Source of the DNA: Lobosporangium transversale
Lineage: Eukaryota; Mortierellomycota; Mortierellomycetes; Mortierellales; Mortierellaceae
Assembly (NCBI RefSeq): GCF_002105155.1
Contig: NW_019029003.1
Span: 124,001-188,000, forward strand
Length of the DNA: 64,000 nucleotides
Reading direction: 5' to 3'
The first letter of the stretch is position 1, and each line of letters begins with the position of its first letter. Of this stretch, positions 35,067 to 47,581 are shown in pieces. The notes under the pieces are model-generated. The model was not told the origin of the DNA, did no database searches, and was given only the letters and a program-made list of their open reading frames with translations. Both the position numbers and the translations under genes were made by a program.

Positions 35067-36637
35067 AAGGAGAGATTGAACTGAGGCTAATGATAATTAA
35101 GTGTAAATGTGTAAATTGCAAATTATGCATTAAAAGGAACGAGGCAGGACAGGATTACCATTGAGTTGGTGCAAGGACATGTTAGATGTTACATGTAGAA
35201 ATTGCTGGCATGTTGGCTTGGCATATTTCCTTTGTGTCCAAAAAGGAAACAGTGTGTTGATATATACCATTTTGTGTGGCAAAGGAAGAAAGCAGTGCTA
35301 AGGCGTTGACTAATAATAAAAGTAAAACACTGCCACCATCAACACGGACACACAGGCAGATACAATGCCGAAACTACATTCTGTTCATCTGCTTCAGGGC
35401 TTTCCAATCAAGGATTGAATAACAATGATAATATATAGATAATAATGACTATAGTAATAATAATAGTATATAATAGTAATAATAATATTCAGTGTTTATG
35501 TGAGAGAGCAAGCCAATCTGAACTTTGGTCCAGACACTAAAAAAAAAAAGAAAGAAAGATGCATGATTAACATACGAAACCAGGCCATGTCAAAAACAGA
35601 TCAACTCTGTAGACAAGAATAGCCTTGGACAAAAAAAAAAAAAAAAAAAAAAAAAAATTTATTTTAATGCGCTCCAACGGCTGATAACGGCTATAAAAGA
35701 GAAGCAGGGAGGAAGAGAGGGAGATACACTGAAATAAAATCTTTTATTTCCTACAGATAGTTTAGAGAAGACGAACAGATAAATAAAAGCTCAATTGGTT
35801 GCTCATGCTTGTCAGAATGGTTGGAAGGAAGGATGGAAAAGAGAAAGGGGGTGTAAAGAGTTGTTGCAAGGAATGTTGGTGCTTTTTTATTTTTTGTAAT
35901 AAACAAAAAAGAGGGTTGCTCTTTTTCTACGTTTTAAAAAAGAAAAGTGCTCTCGCTTAGGAAGAGAGTCGTGATCATTTTTAGTGCTGTACAGAATGAA
36001 TACATCCGTACAACCGTTATACGTGATTATCGTACAAAAAAAAAAAAGATTTTCTCATTTCCCAAATAAAATTTGTTCAAATACCAAACATCTGCCATCT
36101 TTCATTGGCCATTACAGAAAAAGCTTTTCTCTCTCTCGTTTGCTCTTCTTCTCATTCATTCATCCTTTTATTCATTCATTCATTCATTCTTTCCTTCATT
36201 CTTTCATTCTTTCCTCCTTCTTTCTTTTCTCTTCTTCCTTTTCTTCTTCTTCTTCTTCTTCTTCTTCATCTCCTTCTCCTCCTTCCTCTCCTTTTCCTTT
36301 TCCTTTTCCTTTTCCTTTTCCTTTCCTTCTTCATCCGTTCTTTAAACTCTCTTATTCACAGCAACAGCAACAGCAACAGCAACAATAACCAATAACCAAA
36401 AATTATTAAAAAGAAAAAAAAAAAAAAATTGTCCATTTCCATATTTATTTTAATTATAATTGGCATCCCCTTTTTCTTTTTCTTTTTCTTTTCCTTACTT
36501 TTTAAACCCTGTCCTAAAAAAACCTGCCAATTTTCTTTCTTTACTTTCTCATCCTCACTTCTCACGCACTTTCTTCTCTCATTCACTTCCATATCATACA
36601 TCTACCAAATATTTCCCACAAAACACATTCATTCATC
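34455..36637. other. Divergent intergenic region between TRP-like and RhoGAP genes
   Basis: About 2.2 kb: (AT)n at about 34698-34714, GTGAGT repeats near 34810-34835, A tract at 34870-34892, (GA)n at about 35036-35060, A tract at 35631-35657, TATAAAAG at 35692-35699, ATTC and TTC/TTTTCC repeats at 36155-36330 and a CAACAG repeat at 36359-36385. Repeats of this kind are typical promoter and leader sequence here. No gene is supported. Confidence 0.5.
35692..35699 (+). promoter_or_regulatory. TATA-box-like element
   Basis: TATAAAAG in a locally GC-richer context (GATAACGGC before it). The only recognised plus-strand gene downstream starts 940 bp away, so the assignment is uncertain. Confidence 0.3.
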
Positions 36638-38489
36638 ATGGCATCTCAACAACAACGACCTCCTTCTCCCTCTCCATCTCTCCCTACCTCCACATCTCCC
36701 ATACTCCCATCTAAACCTCAGCCCCTCAATATCCAGAATAACAACCTAATGCCCTCTCAATCCTCGCCCAGGCGAGGCTCTATTGCTGCCCATCTCATGA
36801 ACTTTGCTGTTCGCTCAACAACCTCTCTTCATCTCCTCTCCAGCTCTGCTCCTGCTCATAGCTCTCTCTCGGACGAGTCTCGGCTGCAGCTCGCGCCTTC
36901 ACGAGGGTTCTCCAACCCCTTCAAAAAGTTACAAAGCACATTCCACAGCACCAAAAAGAATCCAGATCCAATCAAGTCCGAAAGAATCATCTCTTCATCC
37001 TCCTCCGTCAATTCCTTGGTCTCTTGGCGATCCAGAGGTGCAGAGATGCTTTCCAAAAAGGCATGGGGCCGTGCCCGTAAAAGTATGTTTTTTTTTTTTT
37101 TCTTTATTTCTATTTTCATTTCTCTTGTTTGAATTCTTGAATGTGTCTTTGTATATATGTTTGGTGTTTGTTTTTTTTTAAATGTAAAGTGTTTCGCTAC
37201 TTTAATTCGCATTAATCAGGCACAAATCAAATCAAATCAAATCAAATCAAATCGAATTATATGCTCCAGCTCTAATTCACTCCAACCCAACCCAACCCAT
37301 CCCCATCAAAAAAAAAAAAGCTGGTTACCCAATCCGGTCTTTCTTTCTCTCTTTTTGTTTTAATCTTATATTATATTTGTATACTATTATTGCTGTTTAT
37401 TTGTTTAAATAACTGTTATTTACTTTCAGTTATATAATGCTTTGTTCCTGGTGCGGGTAACTTTTTTTAATATTTCTATATATTTAATGTCTCTATCTAT
37501 TGTCTGTGTGTATTGTGTTTGTCTCGTCTGATTTTGTGTCTGTGTGTCTGTGTGCTGATGTTTAAAACTCATTGGGAACAAGTCGCATCTTTACCAAACA
37601 CAAGAGCGAAAAGGGTTAATTGCCTTGATTGTTTGATTGTATCTTGTAGATATCAGTCGAATGGGCCATATTAGCAATCAACCATTGTCTTCTCCTTTTC
37701 CTCTTCCTCTTTACTCTCTCTCCGCCTTTTTATATTTATATTTTATATCTTATATCTTATATTTTACTTCCTGACTTTTTTCTCACGAGGAATGTCTTTT
37801 TTCGTCCTCCTGTCTCCTATCCCTCTGTTTATTCCAACCTACTTATGCCTGTCTGCTTCCGTTCTTTGTTCCTGCTTTGCTTTGCATAATTCGCTCTAGA
37901 TTCTGAACCGACTTTTGGAGCAAAGGGTCTTCCCACAACTCCAGTCTTCGGCGCCAGCCTCGAGGATGCAGTTCGCATGTCCCACATCCCGTCCACTCCA
38001 ATGGTCCCTGCAGTACTTTACCGCTGTGTAGAATATCTCGAAGCCAAAGGTATCGATGAAGTAGGACTCTATCGGTAAGTTTTTAACACGAACCCTCCAT
38101 TGGCTCATTACTTTTTTTTTTTTTTTTTTTTCCTTTTTCCTTTTTCCTGTGCTACCACGCGCGCTATGTTTATTTAGTTTACAAACAAAATTAGAAAACC
38201 ATTGGGAAGACAGATAACAATCTAACTTGCATTTTTTTTTTTTTTTTTTTTTTTTTTTTGGCATAAACTTTCATAGTGTTCCAGGAAGTCATGCAAGCGT
38301 ACAAAAATTGAAAAAGATGTTTGACTCTGGCAAAGACCACAAACTTTTGACCATGGATGGAATTGATCCCAACGACATCGCCACACTCTTGAAGCTATAC
38401 TTGCGTGAACGTATGTCCTATGGAACTACATCCCACTTGCCTTCACTGTCTTTTTTGATATATCTTTATGGAAAACAACTGCATGCTTG

Positions 38490-38547
<58 letters not shown>

Positions 38548-39935
38548 TCCTTCCTTCATTCCCTTTGACTAACATCAGAATCATTACGGTTTTCTTCTTC
38601 TTCTTCTTCTTCTTCTCTACACTAGTGCCTTCGCCTCTCTTTCCTGCTGTGTTCTTGGAGCAATTTCAGTCTGTAATTTCCACCGATCGTCAAGTGTGTC
38701 ACAGTCTCCGCGGGATTCTCGTCAGACTCCCCCGGACGAATTATGTTGTCTTGTCATTCTTGTGCCACCACCTCTCGAAAATCGCAGCATACTCTGAAAA
38801 AACAAAAATGAATGTTTCAAACTTGGCTGTTGTCTTTGCACCCACGCTGTCAATCGGTAGTGTCCTCTTCAGAGCTTTGCTGGGCGGATACTATGATACC
38901 CCAGACTCCTTTGAGAATCGTGAACAGGGCCTCAAAATCGTCTGGGGTGGTCTCTCGCAGGATTTCGATTATACACAGGACGAATGGGAGGAAGGACCCT
39001 TGAATCGTCTTTCGAGGGCACCTCTTGGCAGTCTCCCCTATCAATCCTCACCCCAGCTACCACTCACCCCAGCTCAGGAACTCGTCCATGCCACTACATT
39101 GGCCAAAGCTGAAGCTGTACTTCCTCCTGCACCACTTGCGCCTGCAGCCATCTCAGTCACACCCATTGCTCCAACTGTACCAGTTGTATCAACCACACCA
39201 GCCACACCAGCCACACCTGATGCCCCAACACAAGTACTCTCTCCTGTCCGGCTTTATGCCTCTGAGGATGCTCTGATTGAGCAGCCTTTGCCATCAACAA
39301 CAGAGGTCCCTGCACAAACACAAATCGCTCAAACGAAACCATGCACTGCTGAGGATGAGGAGAATCAACTCATGGCAGCAATGCTCCTTCGTGAGGAATT
39401 GGCAGCCAAAAACCGCAAGGATGATGACGATGACGAATCAACATCAGATGCCGCGAGCTCAACAAGCTCTATCCCCTGCACAGACACAACTGCTCTCTCT
39501 GCAGTTTCATCTCCAGGATTGAATGCCAAAGAGCAGGTCTCTGAAGCATCGTTTGCCTCGCCATCCATGGCCTTTTCGCCTATCATGGCAACCTCAATCC
39601 CTGGAAAACATCATGTCCCATCATCCATGTCCGCACCGTCCTCGGCTATACCCCTAATTGGTCACACCACATCCTCCCTGTCAATGCAGTTAGCAACCAC
39701 AACCACAGCCACAGCCACGTCTTCATACCCCGCACCATCTACTGTCAATGTCACAATCGATTCTGAATCATTGGACCCTATGGCCGGTGCAGCACCAGCA
39801 TCTGAGGCCACCTCTTCTGGACTGTTCACAGCAGGTGATAAAGAAGAACTGAGCATCGATTCAGACATTCCACTTGCCACTGTATCGGTCACACCACAAC
39901 TCCCACCTCTTGAAGGCCTGATGATTGCGTTGTAA
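36638..39935 (+). CDS. RhoGAP domain protein
   Basis: GTPase-activating protein for Rho-family GTPases. Exons 36638-37082, 37900-38074, 38277-38410 and 38626-39935 total 2064 nt (687 residues). The RhoGAP domain spans about residues 160-320: it opens with VFGASLEDAV, then MVPAVLYRCVEYLEAKGIDE, and GLYRVPGS holds the arginine finger R207, its codon split by intron 2. LRELPSPLFP follows, then LPRTNYVVLSFLCHHL and KMNVSNLAVVFAPTL close the domain. The N-terminal 150 residues are Ser/Pro-rich with NPFKKLQSTF; the C-terminal half is Ser/Thr/Ala/Pro-rich and probably disordered. Cdc42 in this window is a possible substrate, but that is only inference. Intron 1 is long (817 nt) and intron 3 carries an ATT microsatellite. 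Confidence 0.92.
38491..38547. repeat. (ATT)n microsatellite in RhoGAP intron 3
   Basis: About 19 uninterrupted ATT units within intron 38411-38625. Confidence 0.9.
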
Positions 39936-40967
39936 CATTATAAATAACCAAGTTCTTGTAGTTTAATGAATAAACATATATAGAGATATATATATTATTA
40001 TTTATTATTTATTTATTTTTTCCTTTTAAATGTCTTACCAACCAATTAATTTACTTGGTGGTAGTGAAAGTCTACAATTTGGTGGCGCGAATGCTCACAT
40101 GTCCCTAATAGCAATATGTCGATTTTATTATTATTATTATTACTACTATGAAGGTAAATTTCACCTTCATGTTTTAAGGCTAAACTCGATCATTTACATC
40201 GTTGTCAAGGTCTAAGAATGAAAGAAGGCCCTCTGTTGATTACACCAGATAGCATAGTTCCAATTCAAGGTTGAATTCCTGGCTCTCTCTTTTGGGCCAT
40301 AATACATGTACTGATATTTCCTGTACAGAATTTGCCGAAATTGTCTCACCGACAGGGGGAGGGATGGCTTTGACAAGATGAGAATGGTCAAAGCGTGTGG
40401 CGTGTGTTCTTTTTCCTGTATTCTCGATTATCCGCAACAAGAGAGTCTAATTTTGCTCTCACGCCCCGCTTCGTGTTTCAACTTTTATAAAATAGGCAAG
40501 TTCATATCCTTGATGATCGTAAGAGTCATTTGGCCTGAGAACATTATATAGCCCAAGAATGAATGATAGTTATGAGGGACAATTATGCAGGTAGAATTGA
40601 GAGAATAGCAAATGCTGAGACTTGGACCTTGGAGCAACCTTATCACAAGACTTGCTATTACATTTGCACAGTGCTTTGTCAAACATGTTACAGTGCAAGA
40701 TCTTTTTGTTTGTCAAGTGGATCATCTCATTCATGCAAGGCAGGGAGGAGACTCCTTCTCTTTCTCGTTGTTTCTTTCTTGCCTTTGTTTGTCCACGAAA
40801 GGTTGAAGAGACGAAACCATTTTTTCCTCGTCTCTCAAATCTCTTTTTTTATTTTTTTATTTTTTTATTTATTTATTTTTTCCCTTACTCTTGCCATCTT
40901 GCCATCTTGCCACCGGTTCGAATAATACTACAATTGTAATAAAGACATAATCCCTCTTTTGATCACT
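39936..40967. other. Intergenic with decayed coding-like pieces
   Basis: AT-rich 3' flank of the RhoGAP gene, then short open frames around 40240-40440 (minus) and 40560-40790 (plus) with non-repetitive composition but no consistent splice model. These look like relics of old genes. T-rich runs occur near 40840-40880. Confidence 0.4.
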
Positions 40968-41177
40968 ATGAGTAAATATCAGAAAATTCGTCTTGTCAGT
41001 TCGGATTTATTGGCAACGCCACTGTCAGCAGTCAAAAAAATTGAAGCGCGGTATGACTCTAAAACAAAAGAGTACATCATCCTCTGGAACGATGTTGTAT
41101 CCGCTTTCAACGATCCAATACGTATCGAGAACGAGGGAACAATCTTGTCCTTTCTTGTAGATGAAAACTTTGAATAG
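40968..41177 (+). pseudogene. Short N-terminal fragment of a lineage-expanded family
   Basis: ATG 40968 to TAG, 69 residues. The pattern KIEARYDSKTKEYIILWNDV, then AFNDPI and SFLVDENFE, resembles from memory the N-terminal module of large multi-domain proteins that are abundant in Mortierellaceae genomes, where a longer sequence follows. Here the frame stops right after that module and the next bases are a T tract. It is therefore probably a truncated copy, although a genuine short protein cannot be excluded. The family resemblance needs a database check. Confidence 0.45.
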
Positions 41178-41198
41178 TAATATATTATGGCCATCAAT

Positions 41199-41233
<35 letters not shown>

Positions 41234-41689
41234 AGGTATTGGATAATATTGAGTTCTAAAAAAATTCTTTAAAAAAAATATGTATTTCTATAAACGATAG
41301 TATCAAGCCGCTCAGAATTCATACAAAGCTTGATGTCGTGCTGGATGTTATAGTTTCCTCCCCAAGCAGGCGATCTACTCAGCAGGTGTGCTTTCAAAAT
41401 CTCTAAAATATCCTTTGGAAGATGGAAGTGTAACATGCACATGTAAAAAAAAAAAAAAAAAAAAGATTAGTGTATTTTGAAGTTGCCAATATCGATAAAT
41501 GAAAGGGGGCAAAGCAAAGACTTACCATGATTTTTGTGCTACTCTTACTTTTTGGTGGCGGTGTGACTGCTTATCTGTTTTTTGTGTTTGTGCAGTCTTT
41601 TTTTTTTTTTTTTAATTTTTTTATTAAGCTTTCTGCTGGTCATTCCATTACCTGGCTAACTCTTCCTATACACATCACAGTCAGTCATC
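41178..41689. other. Intergenic
   Basis: T tract at 41202-41229, A tract near 41445-41464 and a T run near 41598-41613 ahead of the next start codon. No gene is seen. Confidence 0.5.
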
Positions 41690-42037
41690 ATGCCCTCCAC
41701 AAAAAAGAAGAGTCCTTCTGCATCTGCCTCAAGGAATGCCATTGGGAAATCAAAAGCCAGTCCATATAATAAGAATGTAAGGACAACAACAACAACTACA
41801 GCAACAACAACAACAACAACTTCTGGCAACAATCAAAAGAAATTGCCCATCTCCTTGAATAAGCCAAGTAACCAAGCAAGGAATAAACACCACAACACCA
41901 ACCTAACATCGGAGCTAGATGCACTGCTTGATGACCTCAATACTCAACTGCAGCGGAAAAAAACAAAACGTGATACTAGACTTGAGGTAAAAAAAAAAAA
42001 AAAAAAAAAATGTTGAATAACATGTGTAAATGGATTT

Positions 42038-42072
<35 letters not shown>

Positions 42073-42242
42073 TGAAAATAACTGACATTGTCCTAATGTT
42101 AATTGTGATGCATTTTTAGGATATCAATTCTTCTGGAATCTCAGAATCTGAAAAAAGGCTCAATGAGGCCCAGGAAAAGCATGAGTCTTTACAACAAGAT
42201 ATGATGAGTGCTCTTGATGGCATTTCGGCCCTTGGAAAGTAA
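41690..42242 (+). CDS. Small basic/coiled-coil hypothetical protein
   Basis: Exons 41690-41986 and 42120-42242 total 420 nt (139 residues), joined in phase 0 across an intron that starts GTAAAAAA. The N-terminus is Lys/Ser-rich (MPSTKKKSPSASASRNAIGK), followed by a run of Thr, then LTSELDALLDDLNTQLQRKK and, in exon 2, EKRLNEAQEKHESLQQDMM, a likely coiled coil ending DGISALGK. No family is recognised. The stop codon runs straight into an A tract. Confidence 0.6.
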
Positions 42243-42574
42243 AAAAAAAAAAAAAATAAAAAAATAAAAAAAAAATTAGTCATTGTACAATAAAATAGAT
42301 CATTCTTTCATGTTCATATAGTTTCTCAGTACAAGGATGACCATTTACTCCACATAATTATCCACAAGTACAGCCTCTTTCTCAGTGCAACCTTTTTTTT
42401 TAAAAAAAAAAAAAAAAAAAAAAAGTGTAAACTTACTGCAACCAACCTTTTAATGGAGACTATGGCGCAGAAACCAATTTCCTCTATCCATCTCACTCAC
42501 AAATCGGGGTAGATTGGCAAACGAGGTTAGAATGATATAATAAAAATTCGTCTAGCGGATACTGGATATTGAGC

Positions 42575-42797
42575 GACTTCATTTTGTCCAGTTCATTTCA
42601 AACGATCTTTATCGAGGATCGATCCCCAGCATAAGGGTCGCTTATTTCTTACTCGAGAAGGCAATGATCCTGAAAAAGTAAGTCGGGATGAAACAATTGA
42701 CAAATCGAACAACGACTTTCCCCGAAGACCAAGCCATGGATCACAAACACAGGAAGCATTTTTCTCCTCTATTATACGGTTTATGATGTGAACCGCA
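42575..42797 (+). pseudogene. Coding-like relic, no start codon
   Basis: A frame open for about 70 codons, from just after a TGA to the TGA near 42797, with strongly protein-like composition (for example DPQHKGRLFLTREGNDPEKV and KSNNDFPRRPSHG). The following 100 bp give further protein-like pieces only if the frame changes. This fits a decaying gene rather than an intact exon. The family is unknown. Confidence 0.35.
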
Positions 42798-43166
42798 TAG
42801 ATAATGATGCTAATGCACAAGACTTACCGGGATAACTCGTTCAAAAACCAGAAAGTGATCAAAAAGTCTGGCTGAGATAGGCTATTTAGGTATAGTGGAT
42901 GAGTTGATGAAGGCCAAGTGGCCGAATTTGCCCGTTATATGGTCCAAAGGACAATAATCACGGTCAGTGTCAATCCTTCTGCTGATGCGTTGAGATATAG
43001 TAAATAATGGGACTGTTTTGATGCAGAAGAAGGGAGAAGAGAAAAAGGATTTTCACTTTGATGAAATCTCAGGAAATACTATATCCTACACTTTCATCGT
43101 CCTGTATTGTACGCTCCAATGCCACAATCAATGGCACAGTGCTGTGGACAGAAAGTGCTGTGCGTA

Positions 43167-43277
43167 TAGGCTCGTCACCAGCCTGAGAGAGAGAAGTGTC
43201 TGCAAGAGCAAACCACATTTGCCTTTCAGCACGTGCATGTACACACGAACTTCGTTCTCAGGCTGGTGACGAGCCTA
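43167..43277. repeat. Perfect 22-bp inverted repeat with 67-bp loop
   Basis: TAGGCTCGTCACCAGCCTGA plus two more bases at 43167-43188 is exactly repeated in reverse complement at 43256-43277. Similarity continues imperfectly outward (GTGCGTA against GTGCATAG). It could fold into a long hairpin or be the ends of a tiny foldback element. Confidence 0.8.
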
Positions 43278-43723
43278 CTATGCACACAGAAAATCCTCAG
43301 TTGATAAACCTTATGTTTTATATAAAAGAACCAATATTTAACATTAAAGTTACCGTGAGAAAGTAATAGGATATAGAACTTTGTCTACACATTCAAGACG
43401 CGTTCATGCATATTCCATATGTACAAATACTGATGAACAAATTTAGTGGCAGTTTTCTTATTCTTTTTTATGCAGCTATCCTTGCTCGCTCATTATATAC
43501 ATCATTCGTATGACTGGCAAAGTCTCAGTGGAGTTTAGTCAAGCGTGATGAACTTAGACATCTTGAATAGGGAAGGGTGCATTGACCACCAACATTTTGA
43601 TCTTTCTTTCTTTTTTTTTTTTTCTTTTTTCTTTTTTCTTTCTTTCTTTGTTTTTTTTTTTTTTTTTTTTTTTTTGTCAACTTCTATCTCACTTTCATCT
43701 CTCTGAAGAGAACATTTGTCACA

Positions 43724-45508
43724 ATGAAATCTTACTTTAAAAAACAGAGCACACCAAGATGGCAACAGATGGCGCTACTGTTTTCCTTGGGGTTTGCCTT
43801 GATGATATTCCTTATTGGTAACTTGAATGTGGTAGAATCATCACCAGCGATGCAAGATATCTTCCACGTTGGTTATCCAAGCGAGCAGCAGAAACAGCCA
43901 TCATTTAGCCCAAACCCCAATACTAAGACAGCATCCACCATTTTGGATATCCTCGGGGAACGACCTGAATTTTCAAAGCTTCTTGAACTGGTGCGAAAGT
44001 ATGAGGATTTGAAGGATATTCTAGCCGATACTGGTACTCTGGTAAGTTCTAGAACGTTTTCATTTTATACTTTATTGTATTCCCACTACGCGCATCTTTT
44101 CTTTCTAGGATTGTCTGAACAACAATACAAATGAGCTCATCCTTTATTTATATCATGTAATATACAATACTGAAAAAAAAGACCACATTGTTCGCACCCA
44201 CAAACGAAGCCTTTGATTCTGTATCAGATATCGACTATCCCACCCATGATGTGCTGATGTACCATATTGCAGATCAGGTTTACAATTCATCCAGCTTACG
44301 GAAGGAGCCGGTCATCAAGTCACTCTTTCAGACTAAGGGCCTCGAAAACTCCCCTCAGTACCTGCGTGTTTCCCAAAAGCACCCCAGTATTCCTTCGGTC
44401 GATCCCAGACGCACTTATTGGAGGCATAGGCCCGTCTGGATCACTGCTTCTTCAGGCAGTGATCAAGGGGTCAATGTTGATGAGGGCGTAAAGACTGTTT
44501 ATAAAGGGCTTGGCGGCGACAGATCATCTATCTACATTAATCGTGCAAAGGTCACCATCCCTGATTTGTTGGCTCAATCGGGTGGCATCGTTCATGGAGT
44601 CAATAAAATCATTCTCCCGCCTGGTGAGACCATCTTGGACGAAATTGAGAGGCAAGGGGAGCACTTCAAGTATCTTGTCAAAGCTTGGTCTGAGACCGGC
44701 GTAGATGCCCATATCCGAGATGGAAAGGGCATAACGCTCTTTGCAGCCCACGATAAGGCATGGGATGGTAATAGAGAACCTACATTTCCATATTCTAAAC
44801 GGCCCATTTAATATGTATAAAGTAGATTGTTGACTAGTACTAATTCTGAGAGTCAATCTTTTCTTATTAGCCTTGCCAAAGGATTTGCTCGAGTGGCTGT
44901 TTTCAAACATGGGTCGTGAGCACCTGAAGATCGTCACCATGTATCAATTCGGAAATAGGCCTGTTTACACGCCCGAGATCTTTAACACCTCACAGGGAGA
45001 TGGTTATCACGAGGTCGTCCTCCCTACGCTTCTTCACTCCGCAAAGTACGAGCTTCGTATCCTTGCTAAGGCTAGAAGAAGCAGCCCTATCAGTGCTCCC
45101 ATAACCAGCCAACCAGAATATGAGGGCCCCGAGAATTGGCTAGGATTCAGGGGAAGGAGATCAAGTAAAAAATATGCGTGCCACCATCACCATCGTCGTC
45201 ATCATAAAAAGAGCCGAAAGGGCCGACCAAAGCACCGGAACCCGACCCCGCACCGCGATGAGATTATTGTCAACAAGGAGGCACATGTCCTTTATGGGCT
45301 AGAGAACTGGATCGCGGGAAATGGCGTGATCCATGTGGTGGACAAGGTGCTGATGCCTCCCCGGAGTGAGGGCTGTGAAAAAATGAGTGCTATTGAATGT
45401 TCTGCGTGGGAATTTATGTGGGACCTTGCCCAAGTTGGTTCAGGTACTATGATGGACGAGGCGCTAGTCAGGCAGGAAGACTTGGTCCTGGTTGATGAAG
45501 ACAAGTAA
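43724..45508 (+). CDS. Fasciclin (FAS1) domain membrane protein
   Basis: Exons 43724-44041, 44182-44767 and 44871-45508 total 1542 nt (513 residues). A hydrophobic segment at residues 18-36 (LLFSLGFALMIFLIG) after a basic N-terminus indicates a signal anchor, so the rest probably faces the ER or vacuole lumen or the cell surface. Two FAS1 domains follow. The first runs from TILDILGERPEFSKLLEL through LFAPTNEAFD and YHIAD to GGIVHGVNKIILPP. The second runs from ILDEIERQGEHFKYLVKA through LFAAHDKAWDALP to NGVIHVVDKVLMPP. The second has a basic, His-rich insert near residues 395-425. FAS1 domains usually mediate adhesion; some fungal members are vacuolar. No GPI signal is seen. Confidence 0.9.
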
Positions 45509-45602
45509 GGTTACATAAAGAAGGAGAAGAAGAGGAAGGAAGATGAAGAAGAACAGGAAAGGAGGATTGATATAATGATTGACGCGACAGAATCAAAAAA
45601 AA

Positions 45603-45639
<37 letters not shown>

Positions 45640-46027
45640 AAGTATCAAGTCTATGACATTGACAAAAGGTTTATCTGGGAAAAAAAAAAAAAAAAAAAAA
45701 AAAAAAAGACGCGGCGCGAAAAATTCGAACAGCTTGAACGCTCAATGCTCGATAATGAGTAGGCTCTGCTAGTCTGTTAGTTGACCAGCAAATAAATTAT
45801 GTACATGCAAACTCCCGTCCTTTCTCTGTTTCCCCTTTCAAGTTAAATTTATCGACTAAACCTAGCCAATCACCATGTCCCACCGCACTTGAGGGCAAAC
45901 AAGGGCCTCACAGACGCATAACTTCATGTAGCAATCCATGTTCACCACACCAATTCTAATCTCTTTTCTTTTCTTTTTCATTTATTCAAACTACCCTTTC
46001 CTTTGATCTGAATACGAATCACTCACA
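45509..46027. other. Intergenic FAS1 to signal peptide peptidase
   Basis: Two long A tracts (about 45596-45637 and 45680-45707), then ordinary sequence and a TTTTC-rich leader ahead of ATG 46028. No gene. Confidence 0.55.
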
Positions 46028-47581
46028 ATGACAGAGAAATATGTGCCTCCGCCTGAGGCAGTAGAACGAGGACTTTATGTCGCATATGCTGCACTCAGCA
46101 CCATGGCTGTTTTGCCAATTTATTTTGGGTCATTTGCATCTCTCAAGAAGTGGAAGGTACAATAACAGGCGTGTTTTAATCATCGTCAATGGATAAAACC
46201 AGACCAGCATGACAAAGGCCCATAGAAGAAACTTCAGTCAGATATGCTTTCCTACTCTTTATCCGCAATGGAGTTCATTTCATGTAAATACAAAGCCACT
46301 AACAATCGATCCGTTTCTGCTTCTATTAGAATCCTAACGCAAAGAAGAAAAAAACAGAGGATTCAGATGATTCGGATGACGAGGATGAGGCTACAGAGTC
46401 CATGTCGCTGGAAGATGCATACATGTTTCCTGTATTTGGATCGATTACGCTGTTTGGTCTGTATTTGGTCTTCAGGTACCTCGACAAGACCTATGTCAAT
46501 TATCTTCTCACAGCATACTTTGGATTGCTTGGTGTCATGGCCACCACCCAAGTGGGAGTCAACTGTATCGCACCCGTTGTCAAACTCGTTGGCATTGATG
46601 TTGACAAATGGCATTTGAGACTTACCAAAAAGAAGAAGGGTAAGTGTGGATTACTAGTTTGATAAACAAAAAAAAAAAGCCTTTTTTCTTTAATGTGAAT
46701 GCTCTCTCTATTATGGCTAGTGCCTAATTCTTGGGTCTATTTTTTTTTTATTTTTTTTTTTAGAACTGTACTCGGTCAAGTTTACTATTCTTCACTTGAT
46801 CATGATGGTTGCATCAGTTCTTTTGTCAGGATACTATGTGGTTACCAAGAATTGGATTGCCTCCAATGTTTTTGGTATCTGCTTTGCCTTGAACGCTATT
46901 CAATTGCTTTCGCTTGACTCCTTCAAGACAGGAATGATCCTGTTGAGCGGTCTGTTCGTTTATGATATCTTTTGGGTCTTTGGCACAGAAGTGATGGTGT
47001 CTGTGGCCAAGAACTTTGATGCGCCCGTGAAGGTGATCTTTCCTCGGTTATTCTTTGGTTTGCCTGTTGGGGAGCCTTATCAATTTGCGATGCTTGGACT
47101 GGGTGATATTGTGATCCCCGGTGTCTTTGTTGCATTATGTTTGCGATTTGATCAACACTTGACTGGTATCAAGAATCCTAATTTGGGACGATCGACTAGG
47201 TTCAGCAAGCCTTATTTTACAGCCTGCTTCATCGCCTATGCCATTGGTTTGGGCACAACGATTTATGTCATGCATACGTTCAAGGCTGCTCAACCTGCAC
47301 TCCTCTACCTCTCTCCGGCGTGTATTCTGAGCGTTTTAGTCATGGGATTGGCTCGCGGTGAGATCAAAGAGGTCTTTGCCTATACTTCAGAGGAGGATGA
47401 AAAAAAGGAGGATGAAAAAAAGGTCTCGAAGAAGATTGTTACCCAGGTTGAGGATGATGATGAGACCAAAGCGGAGTCTATTGCTGAAAAGACATCGTCC
47501 CCTAGTGGATCAGATCATGAAAGTGCAAGCACACCCAAGCTTCGTAAGCGCAAAGGTGGAAAGGCACAAAAGAAGAAGTAA
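46028..47581 (+). CDS. Signal peptide peptidase (intramembrane aspartyl protease)
   Basis: Presenilin-type protease of the ER membrane that cleaves leftover signal peptides and other type II membrane segments. Exons 46028-46156, 46330-46639 and 46764-47581 total 1257 nt (418 residues), with phases matching. Catalytic motifs are present: YD within LFVYDIFWVFGT (Asp 214), GLGD within LGLGDIVIPG (Asp 261) and the PAL motif in QPALLYLSP (324-326). The first transmembrane helix (residues 15-38) is separated by an acidic loop (EDSDDSDDEDEATES) from the rest. The C-terminus is cytosolic and charged, ending in lysines. The stop codon leads directly into an A tract. Confidence in the family is very high; orthology to the ER enzyme rather than a vacuolar SPPL is likely. 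Confidence 0.95.

Larger units (their letters stand above)
42243..43723. other. Intergenic with relic and inverted repeat
   Basis: A tracts at 42241-42256 and 42403-42424, a coding-like relic at 42575-42797, an inverted repeat at 43167-43277 and a T-rich block at 43600-43676 before the FAS1 gene. Confidence 0.45.
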
